Assembly (NCBI GenBank): GCA_000226015.1
Contig: JH153354.1
Coordinates: 177,080 to 241,079 of the forward strand
Origin: Mnemiopsis leidyi
Lineage: Eukaryota; Ctenophora; Tentaculata; Lobata; Bolinopsidae
Reading direction: 5' to 3'
DNA: 64,000 nucleotides
In this document: positions 52,001 through 63,689 of the stretch, piece after piece
How the letters are laid out: each line of letters begins with the position of its first letter
How positions within the stretch are numbered: the first letter of the stretch is position 1
Notes under the pieces: model-generated
What the model was told of the DNA's origin: nothing
Database searches by the model: none
Seen by the model: the letters and a program-made list of their open reading frames with translations, nothing else
Made by a program: the position numbers and the translations under genes

Positions 52001-55000
52001 TTCAAGGGGAAACTAGAATATAAGCCAACCACACATCCCTACCTTTTCAGCATCTGTTTTGGGCTCTTTAGCAGGTTTTGGTGCAGGTTGTCTCGCTAAA
52101 TCAAGTTGCTTTTGTCGCATCTCTACAAACCTCTCGTCCAAAAACTGACAAACTTCGGCCCATTTATCCTTCACTTCCTCAATGTCATTAATCAGATCAG
52201 GTGATAGTGTTCCCTGTGGCGGTAAAATGTTACCTAAAATTTACAACCGGGCGTAATTACCAAAAACACTAATCACAATCAGGAGGCCTGAGAGTGAAAA
52301 AAGTATGAGAAAGATATTTCTGTGGCATTAATGTCTTATTTTTGTAGATATTAGAGTCTCCATATTAAAGTTTATAAATATTAAAGACTCAAGTCAGGAG
52401 AAATAATGCATCTATGTCACAGTTATTTAGTGTAGTTCATTTTAGTAATTTTTGTTGGTCTAATCGGTAAAACCATAATATCCATGACAGAATTTGCGAC
52501 AATGATTGCATTTTGCGAAACAATATCCCCTGAAATATGAATCGATGGCAAAAATTTGTTTGTGATAATGCAATGTAGCGAGGTTGTGAAAGATTGAATA
52601 CATCTTGTAACAGTTTATTCCATATACTGTTGGATAGGAACTGTAGTAAATGTCAGTGCTACATGGCCATTGGCTTAAGAGGTCGTCGACATTTTTGTAG
52701 CTAAGAACAACTCAGACACTTCATATTACGGTAAGACGGGATGTTATCTCGGAAGTGGGTTGTTAGTGGCTGCTAAGAGTAAAAGTTATAGTTTTTATTT
52801 ACCTGCTCTTCAAATACTGCGCACTGCTCTAGGAGGTCGTTGAGGAATGGCGCTTGGTTTTGTAACTCCTTGGTAAACAGGTAGAAATCATCGACCATCT
52901 TCCGTATCTGGGAGCACAGGTTAGTGAGATATTTGATAAATTAGAGTTGAACAGTTTCACTAGCGATAGTTTGCAGAAGGTCAACAAGTGGGTGCCAACA
53001 GAGAAAGTCAAGCGAAAAGTTTATTATTACTATTGGTTGCTTTGAGTTTTCGATCGGAAACAATAGATTAAAGTCCCTTTATTGGAAATGCTATTGAAAT
53101 GCAGAAGTCATAGCATTAACCCTGATAATTTAGATAGACTAATCACACCAAGATTTATAGACATCAATACATCAAATTCAAATATGGACAGTAAGCACAA
53201 GAAACAGATTTCACAGTATATCAAACAAAAGTCTTAAATGATGCAATCAGTTCAATCGAGACAATGCATTCAGTCAATCGTTTCTCATGACTATTTCTTA
53301 GCACGATTGTACCAATTGAGTCTGACAGAAAATTTGTCATTGCTCTGTTGTGGATCTCGCTCTTCAACCTTGATAAAGTTAATTTATCATATCTTATGAT
53401 AAATCATATCTGATCTGTGTGGCAAATTAAGTGAAAGGTTAAAAGTAAGCGACTTGAATGAACAAAACATCTGCACCTCTACAAACACTTAAGAGACTGG
53501 CCCGACACAGAAGAACTTGACAATGTAACAACAATCAGGTACCTTGGAGAGATCGTCTGGGAGGTCCTCGTTTAGTTGGGAGCAATGTTCCACGACGTCG
53601 TTAACCCACTGGCTGTAGAAGTCCACTTTAGACTTCATCTCCACCATGTTGTCAACAGTACCTGGCAGTACAGATCGGTTAAACTTCATCTTTTTAGAGA
53701 AGTTTATCGTGTTAACTGCTTAAATCATATAAACAAGATAATGGGGTTAATGTTAAAATGGAAATTAGCGATAAGGTAAACGCACGCAAATTCAAGAAAG
53801 AAAACTTAAAGCGAAAGCGGGATCTGTGAGAAGCAGCTAATATTCGTGGATATCTGCCACGTTTACCTTTAAGAGTTTCCTGTTCCTTGACGCAGTGTTG
53901 TTTGAGCGACTCCCACTGCCCCTGCAAAGACTCGAGTTTCTCCGAAACTGGAGCTGACGCAGTTGGAGTACACAGAGATATCAGACCTTCACCTGCAGGA
54001 AAGTGGTAACATATATAGTGGTAACTTAAATAGTGGTAACATATATGGTGGTAACATATATAGTGGTAACATATATAGTGGTAACATATATAGTGGTAAG
54101 ATTTAGTGTTAACATATAGAAATATCTACGTTGTTATTTACAATTACATATCACGCTTTTGCGACAACACAGGGAGATTATCAGGGAAACATTTAATCCA
54201 GTCAGGGAGGTATTGGGATCATCCAGTAATATTATGTCTGATTCGTCCGGAAATATATCCTAATTCCAAAAAATTGTTGTAAGGACATGGCAAATGCAAT
54301 GTGTTGAGGGGATATGAGAATCTTTGCTCGCAGGACACTTACCCAGCACAAATATGTGATCAAATCTAGCCTCATTTTCCTTCAACCCGCTAACTAGGAG
54401 CTGCTGTCTTTCTACCCTGTTGTGTAAGTCGTTGTCATCCATAGGCTCTCTGAAAAATACGGCTTCAATTTTAAGTAAGTCATCCTTAATTAAAGAGTAT
54501 GTGCAGCATTTGGTAGCGTTAACAAAGTAACTCATGTAAACGGCCACTCCTTACAACGATATAAATGGCAAATTACTGCATTCAATTTTGTATGAGGTGC
54601 TTGCTAAGTTTAAGGAACAATGATAATCGTTTAAAGAGTTTCAACTCTATTAAATCTCGTCTGGCAAGATGCGCAGGGCGCTAGCTTATTTTGAAATGAC
54701 ATAAGATCTGGTAATGATTCTTGGATGCCCCTTTTACGAGACAAGAATTGGTCACGTTGCTTAATCAAACAATACAATTTGTATTTAACGTGACCTACTT
54801 CAAGGGAAAAAAGACTCACGTGACTTGAGCTTCGGCTTCTTGAACCCAGCTAGACAACTCTTTGAAATTCTTATCAAACTGGTGAGCATGTTGAAAACCA
54901 TCCTCTAACTTTATTCTCTTCTCTTCCACTAGCGCCCCAACCTTTAAAAGAGGACAATTATAAACGAAAACGGGAATTTTTGGACAAGTTTTGTGAGATT

Positions 55001-58000
55001 AGGTATGATGATGCTGGCATTATTATTTGTTATCCAGTCATTTTTTTAAAGTTTTTATTAACAAATTAAAATTGTGCATATTGTAGATTAAACCTGTAAA
55101 AACTTGAAATACGTTGAAAAGGGTCAGATCTGTTCTTCAAGACGAGGCTCTCACACAGAAAGAAGTTCTAAAGTTCTCACACAGAACCCCAGTACAAACC
55201 TGCTCCCAAGCCTCAGCTAGGTTGAGTAGGATAGCGTTAATACCATGCTGCTCGTTCTCCTCACTCTTATCCAGGAGCTCTCTACCCTTCTCCGTCAGCT
55301 CCTCGTAGGTTCCCTGCTTCTCTGCCAACGTCTTCATCCACACCCGCTGTTTTCCTGGGGAGGAGTGTACACGGTACAGATACTAGATATAGAGTGGAAA
55401 CATCTGGCGTGGAATTTAGCATTTCTATTCAATCATGAAGACAAGTGTTATACTTCGAGCTAAATTCAATAAACATAGACCACCAATCGGAACGAAGTAA
55501 AGAAACCTTGCAAGTTCTTTATCTCTTTAGGATCAGCACTGTCAAGTTGAACGGAGACGTTGAGTTTAGGTTCAAACTCCTTCAACCAGATGATTAACTC
55601 TCCGACGTCCTCATTGTAGCCAGCTACTGCAGCGCAGCCCTTCTCTAGCCGGGACTTACGTGACTTCAGACACTCAACCTATTGGGGTGGTCAATCGTTA
55701 GATCAGAGATCAGACAAAGTCAACATCACAGTTTCTGAATACCGGGAGCCTTAACATAATTAAATAAACAGTTTTGCTTAGTACAGAAGCTTGATCGGGG
55801 AGTGTTAATTACATAATTACATATTCCAAGTAGGTGTGAATGACGGTGGTCCGATAATTAGATTTTCAGCCAAATTTCCATGGCAAGGTTCAAACACCAT
55901 GAAAAATTTTAAGACATTCCCCAGGTATATAGGTTACTTTTGCGAAATCGTTGTGCCCTTGAGGGCACTCTACCATGGGTTCTTACGAGAACACCTTGAG
56001 ACGCGACCACGGTCGTCTAACTCTAAGTCTGAGAAAGTATACCGCGGTACTTTCGGTAGAGAATCAAATAACCTAGGTGCCTACGTCGCACCTAAATTAG
56101 GGGAGCATCCTCCCTATCCTTTTGAAATAATTATAATTCTCATATTCGTTTTAAGAAAAGACATTCAGCACATTTCAGCAAAGCTGGCATCAAAGTTTTT
56201 AATTAAATTTGTAGTGACATTAGTCAAACACAATGAAATATTAATAAATCTTTAACGGATATAAAACTAAGTCTTGCAAACTCTCTGTGCCGAGTGGCGT
56301 TCAGCACTATCAGTAAGCTGATAGGAGCAGAACACACTTTGGCACAGGGGCGAGCCCTAAAGTGGTGAGCCCTTATAATGAGAGATGAAGAAAAGGAACG
56401 TGTTTCACAACCAGGGGAGCATTCTCCCCACTTTTAGCATTTACATAAGTTGTTTCTTGTATCTCAAACAATCTCACATGACGTTTATTCACAATGGCTT
56501 ATACAAAGACAGATAGAGAAACAAGCAAATATTCTGATAAAATAAATTATTACAACAGGCCTCTCATAGAATTATTAGTCGGTTGAAAGTTAAGACTAAA
56601 GAGCGTGTGTATCTAATATTTTTGAACGTACTTGATGTCAACTATCAACACGATTCTCTTCGCATATTGAACAAGCTACAACAAGCTACAACAACCATTA
56701 ATACAACCGAGGCAAGAGAAGGTTCTACCAAGATAAATTCGAGTTTTACCTGGTTGTTAAGCATCTCCTCTGCCTCCTCAAGTTCCGTCTTCAGAGGAGC
56801 CTCTTCCTCCTCGATTTGAGCGAGAATACTCCCCGGTATCTTTCCCGCCAACTCTCTGGGAGGACAGTTAGTTGTAAGCGTAAACGTGCTCTATGTTGCG
56901 TCCTCAACTCAACTCAAACTTAACGTGCTCTATTGCTGCGTCCTCAACTCAACTCAAACATGAGAAAGCAGAAACATAATTTGTGGTTTTCGTTAGTAGT
57001 AGTTTTTCATGTCTGTTTGCATTCGACTTCAAGAACGAAGACAAATGCATATTTTGAGTCTTTTCTGCGAATCGCCTTAGTATGACGTGAGAGTATACTA
57101 GAACACATCCTAGAACAGATTCTAGAACTTACTTGAGGTGTTCTATAGTTGGTTTCTTCTCCTCCAAGTTCCGAAGAAGCTCCTTCACCGTGTTCAGCTG
57201 ATCCAGGAGTGTGGCACCCGGATCAGGTTCTACCTCCATAGCCTCACTGGAGTCTCTCAGCCAGTCTCGGAACTCGTTGTAGTTCGACCAGAACTCCTCC
57301 AAACTACTGATAGACTCTTCCAACCTGAGGGGAACGTTTAGAATCGGGATGTGCAAAACACATACACGGCATTTTCAACAAGTCTGCAATCAATGTGCAC
57401 TGTGCAGATATATGTGAGCTAGGAATGTATGAGCTACAGATAGCCGGATAGAAAGAACCGGACACAAAGAGTAAACTCAATAAACTTACACTCGCAGAGT
57501 GTTACACAAAGAGTAAACTCTATAAACTTACACTCGCTGTCTATCCACACAGCCCCTGCACGTGTTCTCCCACATGGTGTTCAGAGTTGCCAACTGCTGG
57601 TCCAACTCCGGGTACCTCTCCTCGAACTTGGTAAACAGATCGAACCCCATCTGTATGTGGGAGTGTGCGTTAGGTGTTTAAGATATATAGTTGTAGATAT
57701 ATAGTAGACAATAGTAGATATAAAGTAGAAAAATATGGTTGTTCTTGTACTTTACACAGCAGTACAACACTGATCACTATGGACAACATTCGAGCTAAAA
57801 AACGCTTCACGCAGGGGATTATTTAGAGAGGTCGAATTCTATAGCCCCAAACTTACAGGGCCCTGTGCTAGTTTGCTTTTTATTTGATGTTGTTTCGTTG
57901 TCATTGTCTGTTGAGCTGTCAAAAGTGTGTCCCAGTTCTGTTAGAGAGTTTGTCATAAATAGAGTCAGGTATATCAACACTGTTGATAACCATATGATTT

Positions 58001-61000
58001 AGTTTCAGTTGACTGTTGATTCAACAGTCAACTCGAACTAAATCATCCGGTTATTGAACTACGTAAATAAGTTGTCATCTAATGATTCACTCGTAGAAAC
58101 AGCGACAAGTGGTCGAAACTACGCAAGTCAATAAATCATTTCCTACCTTTCGCTGTAGATCCTTTAAACATTCAATCTGTCGTTTTCTAATTTCATCAAC
58201 ATCAACTTCCTTGCCTTTTTCTCGATGCTTCACCAGAAAAACATCCCGAAAATTCGAACTCGCAGCTTTTTCTTCTTTGTCTTCATTAAAATGGAAATGC
58301 GGTTTCATAACCGGGGTCTCGATATGACTGACGTCACCATGGACCGAAGTTCTCTTATCGATATAAGTCTGGCAAGTTTTTATATCAAACTTTTCCTCTT
58401 CATCAAGTTGCTTGTGATTGTCAGTCAGAACAAATTCCTCTCTGATAGTATCCAGTCTCTTGTTAAGAGCTCTCAAAGTCTCCTGCCTCCTTGTTGCCTC
58501 CTGCTTCTTCAGCTCCTCCTCATGAACAACGAAACTGTCGGTACTGTCACACCGGACACTAGCGTCCCCAACATGCATGTTGTATGCTGTTATGTTGAAG
58601 TTTGAGGTCGTGTAACTCCTGGACAGATTATGTGGTCTGGTTTCTGGAGGTTGTTGTTCCGTCCTCAAAACAGAAAGACAAGGTTGAAGTTTCGGTGGAG
58701 TTAAATCCGTGTCGTTGAGTTCCTCAATCGAGCTGTCCTGGTCCTCCGGGATGACGCTCATCTGAGAAGTGGTGATCTCGTCCAGCTCAGTGATGTTACT
58801 CATCTTGCTCATCCGTCTGTCTCGCAATAGTCGAGTTATCTCTGCTCCGGTCATGGACGCTTTCACTACCTCAGTCCGAGCCAGCTTGTCGTAGAAGATC
58901 TTCTCTGACTCCGTCAGATTGTCGTCTGGAGAGACTGTGTTATCTAGAGAGGTTGGTTGAGAACGAGGGGCAGAGAGAGGTGTCACGTTGAAAGGAGTAG
59001 TGGAGGCTACAGAGTGGGGTATCTGATCCTGCTGGTAGCCATAGTCGGCCGAAGGACTTGACGTCAAAACAGTCTTATCTTTCATAAGCTTAGGGGTGTA
59101 TGGCTCCTTATCAGTAAATGTTCTCTCTGTTGTGTCGCACACCGGAGTCTTGACGAGCTTCAATCTAGCTTTCTGCTGCTCCTTTACTAACTCTCTTTTT
59201 GTCATACTATCTTGAGTGCTGTTTGAAGGAGTAACCTGTGATCTCGATGGTGGATTAGAAAGTATGTTACTTTTATTATTTTCCGAACAGATTTCTCTTG
59301 TTTTTACAGAGGGTTCCCAGTCCATGTAGGAGACGGGTTTTGTGCTTTTTGGCAAACTCGTAACTTTGATTCGCTCGAACTCCTGATCAAACATATTCAT
59401 CTCAGTTTGTAACTCCTCTGTTAACGAACGCCTTAGCGAAGTATCATCCCAATGAGGGTCGTATCTTGACGCCGAATCGTTTTCGACTTTATTTGACTCA
59501 TTAGAGCGTTTAAAAGTTTTTGAATGGCTTTTCTTGATGAGCGGGTCTAACTCAAAGAGCTGAGGACTTGGGGTTTTAAAAGGTATTTCTAAGTTCATCT
59601 CCGGAGAAGCAGTTCGCTGGGGAAAAAGGAGATGGAAGTCCTTAGGATAAGAAGGTGAGGATGGCGGTATAAACTTGAACTCAAGTGAAGATTCTGTCTT
59701 ATTTTTTAACTTGATAGGAACATATCTACAGGGTGTGCCCTGATTGTTGTATTTGCATGTCGTTTTCGACTGTAGGCCCAACATCTGGGTTTTCTGAACA
59801 GTTTCATCAACATCAAAACTAGTTGAGGAAAGGGTCGACTTGGACAGAAGTGACGAACAATTTGAAGGAAAACTCCGTCGTGAGTGAGTTTTGTTAGAAC
59901 CAGACTCACAAACGTGATGAGATGACACCGGTTTAGACTTGTCTACCTTCATAGCATAAACATTGCACGGTAGTGAGTCATGCGAGCAGCTGCTGCACGT
60001 GCTACCCTGACTCAACATCCTGTGTCTTGAACAGAGTCTAGAAACCTTCCTTGTTCGGTTTCCATAGTTAGGGTCGAAAGTCTTGTTGGTAACCTCCGGC
60101 CTCTGCTGGAGAGACCCTGAAGACGAGACAGAGCGAGCTGCTGGAGACGAAGCAGTCGAGCCGGTGAAATGGGAAAGTGGGATGTTGCCGACAGTGCTGG
60201 CGGGAGAGCAAGAACTGGTGCTTACCCCAGATCTGCGAGGAGAGTAAACTTTTAGGTCCCTGAAACTGCTTTTTCTCCGATTGTTGCTGGCCTTTTCTGG
60301 GGTTGCAAAATGATCGTGAAGTGCTCGGGAGAGCTTGCTCCCTAGAGAGTGCATACCATCGTTGTCCTGGTCATGGTGTAGTATCGCCTCTTTTAACTTT
60401 TGTGTAGAGTTTTCTGTGTGCGAGCTATTCCTCAAGCAGCTTTTTGGCATACCGGTAGATGATATGGGTTGAACTCTCTTTGCCTGATTTTGGACGTTGA
60501 ACATGTGATTCGTAGTTTGCTGTGAGCTGTCATCTAATTCCCTCCAATGTTTCTGTAGATATCTAAAATCCAAAGAACGCCTACGATCAGAATCGTTTTC
60601 ATCTTCATCATTTTGTGCAGTAAAACCAGCAAGTCCACCCGTTGATCTTCTACTGTGGTAGATAGAGTTATCCCCGATTCGACTATCTTGATACCCAGCC
60701 CCACTGTCACCACTCTCCGTCTCCATGGTGATGACGTGAGGATAACAGTATTTGTTTCCAACTTTCTGAAATACCTCGTACTCTACCTCGCTCCCAGCAT
60801 CACTGTAGACAATATCTGTCATCCAGAGTGGCAGGGAGGAGTGTTGGTGCAACTCTGTTTCAATGGGAGTAGTTCTCACGTCTCTTCCAACACTCTCGGC
60901 TCGTTTAACCTCTACTGAACTTGTCGAGTTGGCGGATCCGACTCTCACCTCTCCACTACTGAATCTTGAGGTTCTGACAGCTCTTTGATTTCCGTTTGTA

Positions 61001-63167
61001 GCTTGATTACCGTTGATTAACCCAAAATTTTGTACACCATCATTAAAGCTCGAGCTGTTTTGACCGTTATTTAGATAAGCACGGTTGTGTAAGGAGTCCT
61101 GCACAACACTCCCTCCATGAAAAGTTCTGTTCAGCCGTGTTGACTGTTCTCCCATTGTAACATCTCTCTGCTGACCATGAAACGAGCTCGATAGTTGGTT
61201 ATCCACACTACCAGCACCAGAATCTCTACAGTGCTCGTTTTCTATCAGAGATAATCTCCTAGAGAACTTCTTGAAATCTTGCTCCGTCTTTCTCGCACTC
61301 CGCAACACATCGTCGTCATGGAAACTTAAACTTCTCCTCATGCTTCCCTCTGATCTCCAGGTACCCCCTTTCTGTATCATATCATTTCTCTTTCGTTCTT
61401 CAAGATAACCCATGTATTCCTGATAGCTAGGTCGCGTTGGATGATGTTCGTATACAGGACTGGAAGCAGAACTCTCGAATCTTAAGTCCTGACTCCTGTG
61501 AAATCTGTAATTATCTCTCTCAGGGGTGGACCTAGTGGAAATACATGTAACAGGTGAATCATAAAACTCTCCTCTTCTCACCTCCCTGTTTCTATAACAT
61601 CTCCCATCATGCAGCTCATCTCTGAGTCTAGATTTCCAGGAGTGACTGGGAGGAGGAGGGAGGAGGTATCTCTCTCTGTACACCGGAGTATCGTAGTAGG
61701 AACTTCTCTGGGAGTACCTCATCCTACAGTAAGGATCATCACAGAGATGATCTCTAAATCTGGTGTTGTTGAGATGTCGTGTACTGACTCCCCCCTCTAG
61801 GTGGAGGTTTTCAAACCTGTTCGTCAGGAGGAGGTCCTGCTGGAGGGGAGGGGTGTGTATGGGGGAGATGGAACACATTCCTGAAGTTCCACACTCCCTC
61901 ATCTGACGTTCCTTCTCACATTCCGGGCAGTCCTCCTCTGTCTTCACTTCCACCTGATGGTGGTGTGCGACCTTTCTGTCAGCTGATGTTTCTCTTTGTT
62001 CCGAGACTGTCTCCTGATGTGTAACTCCGGGTTGAGGTATGGGTCTATCGACAGGTTGCAGTTTGAAAGCGGATGCTCCAGTGCTAGGGTTAACACCTAG
62101 GGACTGCACCTCCGTCCTGCAGTCCAGCTCAATCTGCTGCCTGACACTGTGATAGTTCGCGTCTGTAGCGGCTATCTTCAACTCAGACATCCTTTCTTGT
62201 ATCATCTCCTGTGTTCTCTCCTCACAGACCTTCTTGGAGTGTTCCACCCTTTGTCGCAGATCAAACTCAGCTGCTGTCATCCCTGCTGCTAGATAGTCAG
62301 GGATACCCTGTACCGGACTGCTTGTTATGGTACTTGTCTGTGATAGGCGGACTTGTTCTTTGTTTTGAGACACTGAATTGTTTGAGTCAACTGTCAGGCT
62401 GTGTGCATTTGTAATGTTAGAGGTATTTGTTATGTTGTTTGTGTGATTGTCTGTCTGTGTGTTTGTTAGATTTGATGTCGACATGTTTTTCTGTACGTTA
62501 GTTGTGTTTGAGAGTCGTCTGTCAGTCACGTTTGTTGTTGTTTTCTGAAATAGATAGTCCTAAATATCTTAATATGTTTTAACTATCAGCCAGCCAGCAA
62601 TCGCCACTGTAATAGGAGATGGAAGAGAATGATTAGTAAAAACTAATTAGTATGATGATATTGATAATCTGAAGAACGTCTACACTCTACCATGAGATGT
62701 CTAACCGTATTTAGGTTGTCCATGTGAGTCTGCATCGTCCCGAAATCTTGCTGCATCTTGATATGATCTTGTAGCTGAGCGGTGGCTTGCTCCTTTACCA
62801 ACGTCACTTTTGACTGGGACGCTGAAAAAACGAGGACGAGTCACGGCGGGTTTACCTAGTCACTCAGTAATATTCTAGAATGTTCGATGTTGAAACTGTA
62901 AATATGGCAACCACAAAACACAAGGAACCCTACACCCTCCTTACCAAGTTCCTGCTCCTTGGAGTGTATCCAGTCGAACATGTTGTTCATCTTCTCCTGG
63001 AAGCCAGCCACCTGCTGCTCCTCCTCCTCACACTTGAACCTCCTCTCCACGATAATATCCTCGAGCTCCTGGAAGTTCTCCTCTATCGTCATGAGACGTT
63101 GTATCAGGACTCCCTGCTTCACCAGCTTGTACTCCTTCAGGAACTTCTCCGTGTTCCTTCGGACTGC
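48951..63167 (-). CDS. Spectraplakin (MACF1/DST/Shot family), 3' part, multi-exon
   Basis: Giant cytoskeletal linker; this half binds microtubules. Exons from 5' to 3' on the minus strand: 63167-62945, 62821-62706, 62544-58147, 57937-57857, 57650-57532, 57324-57133, 56855-56750, 55678-55507, 55354-55200, 54941-54820, 54449-54343, 53992-53867, 53661-53543, 52907-52803, 52213-52043, 51677-51410, 51256-51093, 50904-50690, 49992-49813, 49674-49542, 49025-48951. All junctions are GT-AG and phases agree, giving 2,448 residues. Spectrin-type helices show as heptads with conserved Trp (FWSNYNEFRDWL, LSSWVQEAEAQ, LKEFEPKL). A GAS2 domain follows the last repeat, then a basic Ser/Thr tail. The usual EF-hand pair before GAS2 was not found. 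The 5' half (actin-binding and plakin domains) is beyond the window. Confidence 0.9.
49198..49500 (+). repeat. 43-base tandem repeat in a spectraplakin intron
   Basis: About seven copies of TTTTGTTGGGTAAACTTAAC, ATGAATACAATATGTGATGC, TAG. One copy carries an insertion (TTTAGACTTAG). It lies between the last two coding exons. Confidence 0.85.
49542..49674 (-). CDS. Spectraplakin exon with two SxIP motifs
   Basis: Frame: SGIPTPTRPSGIPVPKSRSG, then SLGRSPSGDITPSRTAFSRS and ASLR before the GTAAGA donor. Two S-x-I-P motifs nine residues apart in a basic Ser/Pro-rich setting are the classic EB1 end-binding signal, which spectraplakins use to ride growing microtubule plus ends. Many Ser/Thr residues beside Arg suggest regulation by phosphorylation, as known for MACF1 with GSK3. 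Confidence 0.85.
50057..50397 (+). mobile_element. tRNA-derived SINE, full length
   Basis: Starts GGGCTGGTGGTGTAGTGGTT (A box), then GGGGGTTCAAATCCCATATC (B box), a body with CTAGAGAAGTGAGCTAAGGG and CGACTCAGCCGAATGATCGG, and an AT-rich tail ending GAGATAAAAAAAG. It is the most complete of five copies and sits antisense in a spectraplakin intron. Confidence 0.85.
50398..50685 (+). repeat. 25-base tandem repeat beside a splice donor
   Basis: Eleven to twelve copies of GTGACTCAGCCACTAAACAA plus ATCAA/ATCAT. The last copy abuts the donor of the exon ending at 50690 and shares GTGACTCAGCCACTTCTCAC with it. The unit has TGACTCA, an AP-1-like palindrome. Confidence 0.85.
51410..51677 (-). CDS. Spectraplakin exon encoding the GAS2 (GAR) domain
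   Basis: Residues read [60 protein letters not shown], matching the GAS2 fold: clustered Cys for zinc, the Y(R/K)FG turn, LVRILR and VRVGGGW. Known function is direct microtubule-lattice binding. The preceding exon (52213-52043) is still rod-like (IEEVKDKWAEVCQFLDERFV) and then Lys/Pro-rich, with no EF-hand loop between. Confidence 0.92.
51694..51915 (+). repeat. 14-base tandem repeat (GTAGGTAAGTCAGG)
   Basis: About fifteen near-perfect copies in the intron just upstream (on the minus strand) of the GAS2 exon acceptor. On the plus strand each unit contains a donor-like GGTAAGT. Confidence 0.9.
52214..53542. other. Spectraplakin introns (around exon 52907-52803)
   Basis: Apart from the 105-base exon at 52907-52803 the sequence is AT-rich intron with nothing else recognised. 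Confidence 0.5.
54007..54106 (+). repeat. 15-base tandem repeat (GTGGTAACATATATA)
   Basis: About seven copies directly before the acceptor (minus strand) of the exon 53992-53867. Confidence 0.8.
55679..56749. other. Spectraplakin intron, no exon seen
   Basis: A plus-strand 139-codon frame (55836-56255) lacks any recognised domain. A CCTATTGGGG acceptor borders the 3' side. The CTACAACAAG duplicate near 56680 is minor. Confidence 0.5.
57463..57540 (-). repeat. Duplicated exon edge and splice donor
   Basis: On the minus strand GCGAGTGTAAGTTTAT, AGAGTTTACTCTTTGTGT is present twice (donor at 57531 and again about 43 bases downstream). The first copy is the donor used in the gene model; the second is an intact spare inside the intron. 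Confidence 0.75.
58147..62544 (-). CDS. Giant 4.4 kb spectraplakin exon, disordered 1,466 residues
   Basis: Single open exon between an acceptor (CTATTTCAG) and a donor (CGAAAG/GTAGGA), 4,398 bases, a multiple of three with phase 0 at both ends. It begins Thr/Asn-rich (TNTQTDNHTNNITNTSNITN), has a short helical stretch (MTAAEFDLRQRVEHSKKVCE), a Cys-rich patch (CPECEKERQMRECGTSGMC), long Ser/Arg/Tyr-rich disordered sequence, an EKIFYDKLARTEVVKASM helix and a charged coiled end (ALNKRLDTIREEF; DEIRKRQIECLKDLQRK). No known domain recognised. It is not the plakin-repeat exon of vertebrate relatives. Many Ser-Pro and RxxS sites point to regulation by kinases. Reading on past the donor gives a stop 20 codons later, so retention would truncate the protein. 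Confidence 0.85.
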
Positions 63168-63689
63168 CTGAAGATATGGACGTCAGAAATCCTCACTTTT
63201 CTATCACGTGAAAGTGTCTCTCAAAATTGATTGGTCAAGTCTGGCCTATCATTGGGCAAGTCGATTACACATGATGGGAAAAATTTTCGACTCCTCACAA
63301 GGATTCTGACAATCATTAAATAGTATTGCATCGGTCCATCATGATACTATCACTATGCGAATATTACTGTCATATCACTATGGCTGTATGTAAATTTTAC
63401 AAACCGTATTATGACAAAATGTGTTGAATACGATTATTCAAGAATCGACCATTACGCCATTTTACTACTATCTAGACGGTTTCTAGTTAATCCATAAAGA
63501 TTAAACTTTACTGGCCGATAATCTCGCTACCATTTCCATTAACTATGTGACGTCAAATATAAAGAATATTCTTCGCGAACAGAACAATATTGCCCATTGA
63601 AGTAGTATTGAAAATGCATTGTAATGCAGTATCACTAACCCAATCAATAGGGACAGAACTAAGTGCGTTGGTAAAACCGCTATCTCAGA
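63168..63689. other. Spectraplakin intron
   Basis: AT-rich, no exon recognised. It separates the exon starting at 63167 from the 65-base tandem array. Confidence 0.5.

Noticed and set aside
55836-56255. 139-codon plus-strand frame in a spectraplakin intron
   Set aside because: No recognised domain, antisense to the host and without repeat or gene context; could be part of an unknown element, but not supported.
58109-62414. Plus-strand frames opposite the giant exon
   Set aside because: Antisense shadows of a long, well-supported minus-strand coding exon flanked by good splice sites.
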